From JACRIM01 sp964605185 (GTDB lineage: Bacteria > Planctomycetota > Phycisphaerae > UBA1845 > UTPLA1), in assembly GCA_964605185.1 (NCBI GenBank), contig CAZSBF010000006.1, positions 1 to 64,000 on the forward strand: DNA of 64,000 nt, read 5' to 3'. Each line of letters starts with the position of its first letter. Position 1 is the first letter of the stretch. Positions 1 through 8,571 of this stretch are shown one piece after another. A program made the position numbers and the translations under genes. The notes beneath the pieces are model-generated. The model was not told where the DNA came from. It worked only from the letters and a program-made list of their open reading frames with translations, and did no database searches.

Positions 1-3000
1 GGGCGTGCCTACCAGGGCCTGAGCCAGCTCTACAAATACCGCCGCGAAAAGGAAGCGGATGCGGCGAAGCGCAAGGAATTGGTTGACCAGGAGGTTGAGC
101 TGTTCAAGAAGGGCCTGGCGTCGATTCCCAAGACCAAGCATTTCCGGGAGTACGCCGACAACTTCGCACGGGTGAATTTCTTTGTCGAGCTCTGCACGAT
201 TGAATTGGATCGTGCTTCTGGCGCGAAGGATGAGACGGAGAAGAAGGCGGCGATCGCCAACGCGGAAGACTGGGCCAACCAACTGAAGCGTGAAGTCGAC
301 CCCGCCTCTACTGAGGCCCGATTTTTAACCGCGAGCATTCTCAATGCGAAGGGTGAATACGTGGCGGCGACCAAGGAGGCCGAGGCCGCGGATCGCTCCA
401 ATGAAGCAGCCCGCCATGTGAGGCTGCAGGCGCTACTGGCCGAGCTTTATGTTCGCCAATCTCAATGGGGCGCCGCGAGCAAAGCGCTGAAGAAGGCGAT
501 CGCTCTCTTGCCGAACTCTCCGGTGTTGCGACTGCGACTTGGTCAGGTTTACCTGCAAATGAACGAGCCGGCGCAGGCCATGGTCGAACTTAAGCCCCTT
601 GAGGCCGGTCCCCTCCGTGATTTCATGGATAAGAACGAGACGGCGATCCAGTTTAAGGCTGAGGCATATCGGTTGTTGGGACAGATGGATCTGGCCACGG
701 AGGAGCTGAAAAAGCTCGCGAAGAGTGACGCAGCCGGAGACGAACTTGGCAGTATCCGACTGCTTATGACCGAACAGCGATACAACGAGGCTGAAGCCCG
801 TCTCAAGCCCCTCGTTGCGAAGGACGCCGGAAACGATTCGGCCATTCGCATGTTGTTCAGGGTGTATGAAGCCACCGACCGAATGGCGGAAGCGAAGGCA
901 ATGCTGGAGTCGGCGATGAGTCGGTCGCCGGACGGAGGTAAGTATCGCCGCTTATACACAATCATTCTCGAAACAGAGCACAACGATGACGCGACCCTTG
1001 CCTTTCTCAAGCAGGAAAAGGACCCGTACAACCGCGCTCTGTCCCTGGCGGATTTTTTCGGTCGGCGAGACAAGTTGGACGAGGCGCTCGCCTCGCTTGA
1101 TGAGGCCGAGAAGATCAAGCCGGATTCGATCGAAGTGGTGGATCGGCAGATGCGGCTGGCAGCGGCCAAGAAGGATTGGGAGCGCATGGCGCGGTACGTC
1201 ACGCGAGACGGCCAGCTTAATGCCGACGGCACAGAAGGAAAAATCGCGCAGGGCCGCATGGCATATGCACAGGGCAAATATCAGGACGCGGTGGACCTAA
1301 TTTCTGCCGGCCTTGCAAAGTTTCCGTCCAACGCGTTTGGGTGGACGTATTTGGGTGAGACCTTTCTGGCCATGAAGAACCGCACCCCGGATGCAAAGCA
1401 AGCGATTTCGAGGGCCCTCGAAGTGGACCCGACGAACGGATTCGCGAATCGGGCGATGGCTCAAATCCTGATAAGTGAGGGTAACGAAAAAGATGCCCAA
1501 AAATTCGTTCAGGCTGCGGCGCGGGTTATTCAAGACGACAAATGGCTGCGGCAACAGCTGCAGGTCATGAGCGAGAAGGAGAATCCGACAACCGGCATCG
1601 CGGCCCGCGAGAAGGCCCGTCGTGACAACCCCAACGACATTGAGAATCTCGTTTTCCTGGCGCGGCTTTACGGCGACCCCAAGGTGGCGAAGTATGACAA
1701 GGCCGCGGAGATCTATCGCGAGGCCCTCAAGGTTTCCAAGAACGACCTGCGCCTGGCCAGGGAAATCGCGCGCTTTTTTGGGCGCGAGGAAGTCAACCGG
1801 CCGCAGGAGGGCGATCAGCTCCTTGTCGATTTGATGAACGCGGAAACCGATAAGGCTCGCAAGGCGGAGGTCGCGGTATGCCTCGGCCAGTTCTATGAAG
1901 TACAGAAGTCGCTGGCAACGGCAGATCGGTATTTCCGGTTGGCAGTGAGCCTCGATGCATTCGAGGAAGTTCTCAATTCAGCTGGTGAGTATTTCGCCCG
2001 GACCAATCGTTTCCGAGACTCGGTTGAGTATTACAACCGGTTGATCCAAATGTGCACGGAACCCGCAGACGCCGCAATGGCGCAGTCAACACACTCCCGC
2101 ATCATCGCCTTGTGGCTGGCGCTCGGCGATCTCGACAACGCCAAGAAGGAGATTGATGCCTTCGTTGTGAAGTACCCCAATGACTCGCAAGGAATGATCT
2201 ACACGGGCGCCTATCACCGCATCGGCGGCGATATTCAGAAGGCCAAGGAGGCATTTGACGCTCATCTTGAGCGTGACTCGAATAATACGGTTGCACTGTG
2301 GCAGCGCGGGCAAATGTACATGTTGATGGGTCGCTGGCAGGCGGCGGTGGATGATCTTCGCAAAGCCAAGACCTTCAGCCCCGACGGCTTCCTTTATCAG
2401 CACCGCATGGCCCTGGCGGATGCATTGATCGAACTGGGCCGCGGCGACGAGGCAATCGTGGAGCTGCGCTCCATCATTGATCAGAAGCCCGATCAGACCG
2501 CCGTGGCGGAAGCGCTGATTGATGCCTATGCGCGTATTCGCCCGCCGCGATATACCGAAGCGGAAAATGTCGTCTTTACTTATATGCGACTCTATCCCAA
2601 GGAATACAAGTGGCCGATGATCCTCGGCCGCCTTGGCGAGCGAATGCAGAAGTGGGACAAGGCCGTGCAGGGCTATGAGAAGGCCGCCGAATTGGCGCGC
2701 GATCGGCAGGAGGTTATCGCGGCGCTGTTCAATGCCTACAAGCAGGCCAATCGTCCCAAGGCCATGACGGACTATCTGTCGCAGATGCTTTCGGAACGTC
2801 AACTGGAACAGGCGCCGTATCAATTGTCGGGGCTCGGCTGGGCTTACCAGCAAATTGGCGAGAAGGAAAAGGCGATGGATGCCTTCGACCGCGCGTTGAC
2901 GGCGGCGGGCGAAGATTTCATTGCATATACGCGCGTCGTCGGCGATATGGTCAGCGTCCTTGGAATCACCGAAGCATTGAGCCGTGCCCAGACGCGCTCC

Positions 3001-3591
3001 CAGGCCGACCCGAAGAACATTGAGAAGCAAAAGGCCGTGATCCACCTCCTTCAAGCCTCCGGGAAGAATGAAGATGCCTTGGCGGCGTGCAAGGCCGTCA
3101 CGGACCTTGCGACCCGCGACCGGGATGTTGTTTTTGCGCGTCTCGCGCAGGGAATGCTGCTTCAGGAGCTGGGTCGCGCCGAAGAGGCCCGAACCCATTA
3201 CGAAGCTGTTTTGAAGGTCGACGCCAAGCAGCCGCTGGCTTTGAACAACCTCGCGTTCCTGCTCGCGGACTCACTTAACAAGCCGGCTGAGGCATTGCCT
3301 TATGCCCAACAAGCCGTAAAGGCGACCCCCAATGATCCTGGCGTTTTGGATACTCTGGGCTACGTTTTGTCCTTGAACGGCCGCCACGGCGAGGCGTTGG
3401 GGGCGTTGTTCCGTGCGAGGGATCAGGACAAGAAGAGTGTCGCAATCCTGTATCACCTGGGGCAGACCTATGAGCGCAAGGGCGACAAGATTGAGGCGCA
3501 GACTTGGTATGAGCGAGCCAAGAGCCTGGGCCAAGAGCAAGGAGATAAACGGTATCTGCCGAAGATACTGAAGGCCCTCGGCGCGGCATAG
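1..3591 (+). CDS. Large TPR-repeat protein (5' end outside window)
   Basis: The reading frame is open from the first base, so the N-terminus lies outside the window; an internal TTG at 79 is not a convincing start. The visible ~1196 residues are almost entirely helical tetratricopeptide-like repeats of about 34 residues, with the A/G/Y spacing typical of TPRs (for example the block encoded near 3250-3500, with LALNNLAFLLAD and LDTLGYVLSLNG). TPR arrays are protein-binding scaffolds. The next genes are a Wzc-type polysaccharide kinase and KdsD, which suggests a role in surface-polysaccharide assembly, as for the TPR proteins of PEP-CTERM/exopolysaccharide loci; that role is inference. No enzymatic motif is visible and the presence of a signal peptide cannot be judged. 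Confidence 0.85.
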   Translation, partial: GRAYQGLSQLYKYRREKEADAAKRKELVDQEVELFKKGLASIPKTKHFREYADNFARVNFFVELCTIELDRASGAKDETEKKAAIANAEDWANQLKREVDPASTEARFLTASILNAKGEYVAATKEAEAADRSNEAARHVRLQALLAELYVRQSQWGAASKALKKAIALLPNSPVLRLRLGQVYLQMNEPAQAMVELKPLEAGPLRDFMDKNETAIQFKAEAYRLLGQMDLATEELKKLAKSDAAGDELGSIRLLMTEQRYNEAEARLKPLVAKDAGNDSAIRMLFRVYEATDRMAEAKAMLESAMSRSPDGGKYRRLYTIILETEHNDDATLAFLKQEKDPYNRALSLADFFGRRDKLDEALASLDEAEKIKPDSIEVVDRQMRLAAAKKDWERMARYVTRDGQLNADGTEGKIAQGRMAYAQGKYQDAVDLISAGLAKFPSNAFGWTYLGETFLAMKNRTPDAKQAISRALEVDPTNGFANRAMAQILISEGNEKDAQKFVQAAARVIQDDKWLRQQLQVMSEKENPTTGIAAREKARRDNPNDIENLVFLARLYGDPKVAKYDKAAEIYREALKVSKNDLRLAREIARFFGREEVNRPQEGDQLLVDLMNAETDKARKAEVAVCLGQFYEVQKSLATADRYFRLAVSLDAFEEVLNSAGEYFARTNRFRDSVEYYNRLIQMCTEPADAAMAQSTHSRIIALWLALGDLDNAKKEIDAFVVKYPNDSQGMIYTGAYHRIGGDIQKAKEAFDAHLERDSNNTVALWQRGQMYMLMGRWQAAVDDLRKAKTFSPDGFLYQHRMALADALIELGRGDEAIVELRSIIDQKPDQTAVAEALIDAYARIRPPRYTEAENVVFTYMRLYPKEYKWPMILGRLGERMQKWDKAVQGYEKAAELARDRQEVIAALFNAYKQANRPKAMTDYLSQMLSERQLEQAPYQLSGLGWAYQQIGEKEKAMDAFDRALTAAGEDFIAYTRVVGDMVSVLGITEALSRAQTRSQADPKNIEKQKAVIHLLQASGKNEDALAACKAVTDLATRDRDVVFARLAQGMLLQELGRAEEARTHYEAVLKVDAKQPLALNNLAFLLADSLNKPAEALPYAQQAVKATPNDPGVLDTLGYVLSLNGRHGEALGALFRARDQDKKSVAILYHLGQTYERKGDKIEAQTWYERAKSLGQEQGDKRYLPKILKALGAA

Positions 3592-3592
3592 C

Positions 3593-3691
3593 CGGACGGA
3601 GTATGTCCGACACAGCCGCAATTAGGGGGTGAACCCATATGGCCGTGCCCTCGTAGAGGGGGTAGCGCCTGATCGGCAAGAATTGCCGGTC
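3593..3691 (+). promoter_or_regulatory. Hairpin-rich leader before the tyrosine kinase gene
   Basis: The 137-base gap before the TTG start at 3729 contains several short perfect hairpins: CGGAC/GTCCG (3593-3609), CCCTC-GTA-GAGGG (3648-3660) and a 9-bp stem GATCGGCAA-GAA-TTGCCGGTC (3671-3691, one G-T pair). No U-run follows, so it is not a simple terminator. A structured 5' leader or attenuator is possible; I do not recognise a riboswitch class. Confidence 0.35.
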
Positions 3692-3728
3692 TCGGGCCGG
3701 GGTTCAGCCGGGATACAGAGGTTTTGAC

Positions 3729-6221
3729 TTGACGACGCTGACAACTGCGAACCCAAGCATGGCGAGTGGCGGTCTTGGCCCGGCCATGGCTCCGCGTCCC
3801 GCAGGCCAGCCGCCGAGCGGCATGTCCGGCGCCGACGTTGTACGGATTCTTCGCGCCCGGATGGTGTTGATCATCATCCTGACGCTGCTGTTCTTCGCGA
3901 TCGGCACGGGCGTCACGCTGATTTTCTTCTTTTGGTATCCAAGTTACAGCGCGATGGCGTATATCCGCGTTCAGTCGGTGAATCCGATCAACGTGTTAAA
4001 TCCGCTGGAGCGCACGGAAGTGCAGCCTGAGGCGGTGTTGCGCCTTTTGCAGGACCAGTCGATTCTCGTGAAGAGCCCGGGCGTGCTCATGGCGGCGCTC
4101 GAAGACAACGATCTTCGCACCACGGAATGGTTTCGCGAGGCGGAGCGAAAGCTGAAGGAGAAGAACGAGGACCCGGCCGATCTCCTGGCGGACATCGTGT
4201 CTGCCTCTCCGGTTCGCGATTCAAACTTCGTGGGTGTGTCGGCGACATGGCGTGTCGCCAAGGAAGTCCCAATCATCGTCAACACGGTCGTCGATAGATA
4301 CCTGACGATGGTCAACGAGCTTCAGAAGAACTCCAATCGTTCGATCGCCACCGGATCGCAAAAAGAACTTGACGATGCGAAGTTGGTGTACGAAAACAAG
4401 CAGCAGGAAATCGACACATACCGCAGTAACGAGGAGATTCAACTTCGTTCCGGGGACGAGGGAAATGAGACGATCGCCACACTGAAGGCCGTGGTGACGG
4501 AACTCGAACTGGACACCGACGGCAAGAAGGCGCAATACGAGGCCATCAGCGCGGTCAAGCCGGAAGACCTGCCGATCACGCCGGAATTGAAGAATCAACT
4601 CGACAACGACCCCATGATCTATCAGTACGATCAGCGGGTTCAGCAGGCCGACGAGACGCTTCGCGCCATGCAGGCTCGTTACGGCCCGAACCACCGAATG
4701 GTGAAAGAGGCACAGGCCCAGTTGGACCTGTCCTCGGAGCGCGCCGGGTCGGAGCGTGCACAAAAGATCGTCAAGTTCAACGCGGACCTCATTGAGCAGA
4801 CCCGCCGCAATTATCTTGAAGCCCTGGAGTTGCTTACACGAGCCAAGGATCGTCTCAATCTCGCGGATCGCGAACAGCGCGACAAAGACGCCAAGCAGTG
4901 GCGCTATCAGAAGATGCTCGAAGAAGCCGAGCAGTTGAAGGCCGATTACGAAAAGAAGCTCGACCTCAACAATCAAGTGAAGTCCACGGTTCGCCTCGAA
5001 AAACAGGTGCAGATTGACGTTCGATCGCGGGCCGTCGCGCCGAAACGAAAATCGCAACCCAAGCTGGAAATCTGGCTGCCAGCCGCAGGCATTCTTGGAC
5101 TGGGCCTGGCCGTCGGTATTGCCATGCTGCTCGAGCTTTCAGACACAACGGTACGGACGCCGCGCGATGTGTTGCGGCAGTCGATGCCCGTCCTCGGCAC
5201 GGTTCCGATTACTGACGACGACGAAGTCGAGATCGATCGGGTGGAGACGGCCTGCCTTGATGCGCCGCACTCCATCACGGCCGAGGCATTCCGAAATCTG
5301 CGCACGAATTTGTTCTTCAGCGCGCCGGCTGAACAGCAGGCGACGCTGCTGGTCACCAGTCCGCACGGCGGCAACGGCAAGACGACGATTTCATCGAACC
5401 TCGCCATCTCGGTGGCACTGTCGGGGCGACGCGTGCTCTTGGTTGACGCGAACTTCCGTCGCTCATCGCTGCCCAGGGTCTTCCCGGGTATGCCGGCGGA
5501 GGGATTGAGCAACATCCTCATTGGGCAGGGTCGACTGGAGAGCTATGTGACGTCCACGGCCGTGCCGGGGCTCGATGTGCTTGGCGCTGGACCGATCCCG
5601 CCGAACCCGGCGGAGCTTCTGGGCAGCAGCTACCTTCGCGATTTGATCGCCGATGCGCGGACGCGCTATGACCAGGTGATCTTCGATGGGCCGCCGCTGC
5701 TGCTCGTGAGTGATGCGATGGTGTTGGCGTCGTCGGTCGATGGCGTGATTCTGGTGTGCCAGTATCGCGTCACCTCTCGCGGCGCCTTGCAGCGAACGGC
5801 GTCGCAACTGGCGTCGGTCGGAGCGAGGATCTTTGGTGCTGTGCTGAATCGCGTGGAGACGCGAGCCGGCGGCTACTTCCGCAAGACCTATCGCGAGTTC
5901 TACGAATATCAGGAGCAGGAAGCCGACGATCAGGGCGTCACGCGGCAGCGGCTGGACGGCGGCACACCGTCGGCGGATGTCGCGGGCGAGTCGATCACCG
6001 AGGGCGAGGCCGGCGCGGCGGACATTGGTGGGCCGTCGTTGCTGTCGGAAGGCGCTGTGACGACCGCGACGGATCCGGATGCTCTGGAGGGCACATGGGG
6101 CTCGACGGACATTGACAGCGAGTTGAACAAGATCACGGGGGAGCAGGCGCTGGGGGACATTGACGACTTCAAGATCGCGGATGATTTGAAGCTGGATGAT
6201 GATTTAGACAAGAAGGTGTAG
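3729..6221 (+). CDS. Wzc-type polysaccharide co-polymerase / bacterial tyrosine kinase
   Basis: An 830-aa inner-membrane protein combining a Wzz chain-length domain with a BY-kinase domain. A first membrane segment lies at about residues 45-72, a long periplasmic coiled-coil region follows, and a second segment lies near 447-470. The cytoplasmic kinase has Walker A SPHGGNGKTT (~541-550), Walker A' LLVDANFRRSSL and Walker B VIFDGPP (~650). The cluster YFRKTYREFYEY (~715-727) could be the autophosphorylated tyrosines. An acidic, low-complexity tail of about 100 residues follows it, whereas family members usually end at the Tyr cluster. Such kinases control export and length of capsule or exopolysaccharide. 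The TTG start at 3729 gives a natural N-terminus. It sits between the TPR gene and kdsD on the same strand. Confidence 0.9.
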   Translation: MTTLTTANPSMASGGLGPAMAPRPAGQPPSGMSGADVVRILRARMVLIIILTLLFFAIGTGVTLIFFFWYPSYSAMAYIRVQSVNPINVLNPLERTEVQPEAVLRLLQDQSILVKSPGVLMAALEDNDLRTTEWFREAERKLKEKNEDPADLLADIVSASPVRDSNFVGVSATWRVAKEVPIIVNTVVDRYLTMVNELQKNSNRSIATGSQKELDDAKLVYENKQQEIDTYRSNEEIQLRSGDEGNETIATLKAVVTELELDTDGKKAQYEAISAVKPEDLPITPELKNQLDNDPMIYQYDQRVQQADETLRAMQARYGPNHRMVKEAQAQLDLSSERAGSERAQKIVKFNADLIEQTRRNYLEALELLTRAKDRLNLADREQRDKDAKQWRYQKMLEEAEQLKADYEKKLDLNNQVKSTVRLEKQVQIDVRSRAVAPKRKSQPKLEIWLPAAGILGLGLAVGIAMLLELSDTTVRTPRDVLRQSMPVLGTVPITDDDEVEIDRVETACLDAPHSITAEAFRNLRTNLFFSAPAEQQATLLVTSPHGGNGKTTISSNLAISVALSGRRVLLVDANFRRSSLPRVFPGMPAEGLSNILIGQGRLESYVTSTAVPGLDVLGAGPIPPNPAELLGSSYLRDLIADARTRYDQVIFDGPPLLLVSDAMVLASSVDGVILVCQYRVTSRGALQRTASQLASVGARIFGAVLNRVETRAGGYFRKTYREFYEYQEQEADDQGVTRQRLDGGTPSADVAGESITEGEAGAADIGGPSLLSEGAVTTATDPDALEGTWGSTDIDSELNKITGEQALGDIDDFKIADDLKLDDDLDKKV

Positions 6222-6366
6222 CGTCCGCTCCCGCGCATCGCCAACACAATTCACATAAATCCAAACGGGTGATTCGCTCCGGCTATGAAAGGCGTGCGGA
6301 GGCGGCTGTTCGGCATCATGGCCGGAATGTGATAAGATTCCTCCATTCGCCGAGGAGCTCACTTCA

Positions 6367-7362
6367 TTGCGCGATCCTGTTGAACTGGCACAAAGCATTA
6401 TTCGCGAGCAGGCCAAGGCGCTATCCGGGCTGGCCGAGTTGGTGGGCGAGCCGTTCCGCGAGGCAGTGCGGCTGGTGCAGAACTCGCGGGCGCAGATGGT
6501 CGTCACCGGGATCGGCAAGAGCGGGCTAATTGCGCGCAAGGCCGCGGCGACGCTTTCTAGCACCGGGACGCCGGCGGTGTTCATGCATCCCGTCGAAGGC
6601 GTTCATGGCGATCTGGGATTGGTCGATTCGAATGCCGTTTTGCTGGCACTTTCCAAGAGTGGGAATACGGATGAACTGGTGCGCTTCGTCGGGCATTTCC
6701 GACGGGTTGGCGGAAGCGTGATCGCGGTGTGCGAAGGTGGCGCGTCGGGGCTTTCCGAATTGGCGGATGTCGTATTGGAAATGCCGAAGCTGCCCGAGGC
6801 AGGCCCGCTGGCGTTGGCGCCGACGACGAGCACGACGATGACATTGGCGCTATGCGATGCCCTGGCGATGGCGTTGCTCGATTCGCGCGGGTTCAACGAG
6901 GAACAATTCGCACGGTATCACCCCGATGGAAGCCTAGGCAAACGGCTGCTCATGCGGGCGTCGGATGTGATGCATGGCGGCGCGGAAATGCCGTGTGTGG
7001 CATCGGGCAAAGGCTTCAAGGACATGCTGCTGGAGATGACCGGCAAACACTTGGGCATGACGTGCGTGGTCGATGAGAAAGGCGTGCTGGTCGGCGTGTT
7101 TACCGATGGCGACTTGCGGCGATTGCTGACACGGTGCGAGACGCCGACGAAACTGACGGCGGGCGAGGCGTGGCGGCAGAGCCGGCGCGACCCCGGAGAA
7201 CCGCCGGTGCGGTGTTCAACGGTGTCGCCGGATGAGCTGGCGGTGGATTGCTTGCGGCTGATGCGAGAGAGCGAGATCACGATGCTGGTGGTGAGCGCGG
7301 ATGGGCAGAAGCCGAGCGGAGTGGTGCGGCTGCAAGATTTGGTGCGGGCGGGGTTGGGGTGA
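6367..7362 (+). CDS. kdsD: Arabinose-5-phosphate isomerase (KdsD/KpsF/GutQ family)
   Basis: A 331-aa cytoplasmic sugar-phosphate isomerase that interconverts D-ribulose-5-phosphate and D-arabinose-5-phosphate, the first step towards KDO. An N-terminal SIS domain (about residues 35-180) carries GIGKSG and the HPVEGVHGDLG and ALSKSGNT motifs. A tandem CBS pair (about 200-330) with VFTDGDLRR follows; this is the full-length family architecture. The TTG start is preceded by GAGGAG about 10 bases upstream. It lies 145 bases after the Wzc-type kinase on the same strand, which fits a KDO-containing surface polysaccharide. Confidence in family is high; the exact substrate could differ. Confidence 0.93.
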   Translation: MRDPVELAQSIIREQAKALSGLAELVGEPFREAVRLVQNSRAQMVVTGIGKSGLIARKAAATLSSTGTPAVFMHPVEGVHGDLGLVDSNAVLLALSKSGNTDELVRFVGHFRRVGGSVIAVCEGGASGLSELADVVLEMPKLPEAGPLALAPTTSTTMTLALCDALAMALLDSRGFNEEQFARYHPDGSLGKRLLMRASDVMHGGAEMPCVASGKGFKDMLLEMTGKHLGMTCVVDEKGVLVGVFTDGDLRRLLTRCETPTKLTAGEAWRQSRRDPGEPPVRCSTVSPDELAVDCLRLMRESEITMLVVSADGQKPSGVVRLQDLVRAGLG

Positions 7363-7370
7363 GAAGGGGC

Positions 7371-7399
7371 CTGGATTCCCGCCTGCGCGGAAATGACGA
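7371..7399 (+). repeat. 29-bp palindromic repeat, copy A
   Basis: A copy of the unit CTGGATTCCCGCC...GAAATGACGA, nine bases after kdsD. It has the same orientation as copy C (7811-7839) and one base of its palindrome is altered. Between A and B lies a separate short palindrome GCCCAC-GG-GTGGGC at 7429-7442. Confidence 0.8.
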
Positions 7400-7473
7400 T
7401 GGGAAGCGCGAGAATGACGGAGTGGGGGGCCCACGGGTGGGCAAATGGTGCGTCGCGAGCAGGGTTCCCTCGT

Positions 7474-7503
7474 TCGTCACTCCCGCGCAGGCGGGAGTCC
7501 AGG
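7474..7503 (-). repeat. 29-bp palindromic repeat, copy B (left end of GIY-YIG cassette)
   Basis: An inverted copy of the repeat, beginning TCGTCACTCCCGC and ending GGAGTCCAGG. It ends one base before the stop codon of the GIY-YIG gene. It matches the reverse complement of copy C at 26 of 29 positions. Confidence 0.85.
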
Positions 7504-7504
7504 T

Positions 7505-7795
7505 TTAGACCAGATCGTCAACCAAATCCCGCCACTGTGGATTTTTTTCTTCAATAAGTCTTAGCTTCCACGCACGGTTCCATTTCTTGATTTGCTTCTC
7601 CCTTGTGATGGCAGAAATCTTGTCGTCGTGAATCTCAAGATAGACCAGAGTGTGGACTGCGTATCGTTTGGTAAAACCATCCACGGCGTCATTCTGATGT
7701 TGCCATGTGCGACTGAGCAAATCACTTGTGACACCCGTGTAAAGCGTTCCGTTGCGCTTACTGGCCATGATGTACACGGCTGGCTGCTTGGGCAT
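7505..7795 (-). CDS. Single-domain GIY-YIG endonuclease family protein
   Basis: A 96-aa protein consisting of one GIY-YIG nuclease fold. The VYIM and LYTG motifs lie 9 residues apart, then come Arg in LLSR, a His in WQHQN, and the acidic helix ITREKQIKKW with the expected catalytic Glu, followed by the N-P-x-W tail. This is the small YhbQ/UPF0213-like class, often mislabelled as a UvrC subunit. Members cut DNA in vitro but their cellular role is unclear. The gene is tightly enclosed by inverted palindromic repeats (7474-7503 and 7811-7839), unlike the housekeeping genes beside it, suggesting co-mobilisation of gene and repeats. Start ATG at 7795. Confidence 0.88.
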   Translation of the reverse strand: MPKQPAVYIMASKRNGTLYTGVTSDLLSRTWQHQNDAVDGFTKRYAVHTLVYLEIHDDKISAITREKQIKKWNRAWKLRLIEEKNPQWRDLVDDLV

Positions 7796-7810
7796 GGACT
7801 GGGATTCTAT

Positions 7811-7839
7811 CTGGATTCCCGCCTTCGCGGGAATGACGA
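7811..7839 (+). repeat. 29-bp palindromic repeat, copy C (right end of GIY-YIG cassette)
   Basis: CTGGATTCCCGCC followed by TTCGCGGGAATGACGA. The core folds as ATTCCCGC-CTTC-GCGGGAAT, a perfect 8-bp stem with a 4-base loop. It lies 19 bases past the apt stop codon (on the minus strand) and just upstream of the GIY-YIG start. Confidence 0.85.
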
Positions 7840-7858
7840 GGAGGGGGCGCGCGGCTGG

Positions 7859-8440
7859 TCAGAAATCCGTTGCGACGGCGGGGCCTTCGCCGTTGATTTT
7901 GATGACCGAGTGGACGGGGATGCCGGGGAAGCGGTTGCGGCCGTTTAGGAAGCAGAGTTCGATCAGCACCGCGACGCCGACAATTTCCCCTTTCAATTCT
8001 TTGACGAGATCGCAGCACGCAACCATGGTGCCGCCAGTGGCAAGAAGGTCGTCGATCATCAGGACTCGCTCTCCGGGGCGGATGGCGTCTTCGTGGATTT
8101 CGAGCGAGTCCGTGCCGTACTCCAGTTCATAGGACATCTTCCGTGTTTTGTAGGGCAGCTTGCCGGGCTTGCGAATAGGGACGAAGCCGGCGGAGAGATT
8201 CCGCGCGACGGCCGTGCCGAAGATGAAGCCGCGGCTCTCGGCACCGACGACCTTGTCGATGTGCAGCGAGCGAAACGGCTGCGTGAGGAGTTCGACGGCC
8301 AGCGACAGGGCGGCCGAGTCGGCGAGCAGCGGGGTGACATCCTTGAAGACGATGCCGGGCTTTGGGAAGTCCTTGATGTCGCGCAGCTTGGCGGCGAGGG
8401 TGGAAACGTCGGGGATTTTGAGATTGGGTTGCTCGGGCAC
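7859..8440 (-). CDS. apt: Adenine phosphoribosyltransferase
   Basis: Purine-salvage enzyme converting adenine and PRPP to AMP. The 193-aa protein has the type I PRTase fold with the PRPP loop VLMIDDLLATGGT (about residues 120-132), the family signature FPKPGIVFKDVTPLL near the N-terminus and GAESRGFIFG. I chose the GTG at 8440 because AAGGAG lies 6 bases upstream (8447-8452) and the resulting N-terminus matches family length. An upstream extension to 8485 would add 15 atypical residues. It is the last gene of the minus-strand run headed by the GspE-like ATPases. Confidence 0.95.
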   Translation of the reverse strand: MPEQPNLKIPDVSTLAAKLRDIKDFPKPGIVFKDVTPLLADSAALSLAVELLTQPFRSLHIDKVVGAESRGFIFGTAVARNLSAGFVPIRKPGKLPYKTRKMSYELEYGTDSLEIHEDAIRPGERVLMIDDLLATGGTMVACCDLVKELKGEIVGVAVLIELCFLNGRNRFPGIPVHSVIKINGEGPAVATDF

Positions 8441-8524
8441 GGGCGACTCCTTGGGGGAATTATTCCTCAGATTATAACGGCGCAAGTGGTTGTGCGTTTA
8501 CCCGTGTTCGCGACCCCACCCTGG

Positions 8525-8547
8525 CCCTCCCCTTATCAAGGGGAGGG
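8525..8547. repeat. 10-bp-stem palindrome between htrA and apt
   Basis: CCCTCCCCTT-ATC-AAGGGGAGGG, a perfect 10-bp stem with a 3-base loop, in the 131-base htrA-apt gap. This resembles palindromes dispersed in many bacterial genomes; no T-run follows on either side, so a terminator role is doubtful. Confidence 0.7.
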
Positions 8548-8571
8548 AATGGGCTGACGCCCGAATGAGAA

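Larger units (their letters stand above)
7474..7839. mobile_element. Candidate 366-bp cassette: GIY-YIG gene with terminal inverted repeats
   Basis: The only gene inside (7505-7795) fills the space between two inverted 29-bp palindromic repeats: B abuts the stop codon and C lies 15 bases upstream of the start codon. Both ends begin TCGTCA outermost. An orphan third copy (A) lies 74 bases to the left. The layout is that of a minimal mobile unit or a nuclease-associated REP family. I could not find a convincing target-site duplication, so mobility is inferred from the arrangement alone. Confidence 0.5.

Noticed and set aside
3640..3710. tRNA-like look (GGGGTTCAGCC near 3700)
   Set aside because: No acceptor stem or correct D/T arm spacing could be built; the hairpins do not form a cloverleaf.
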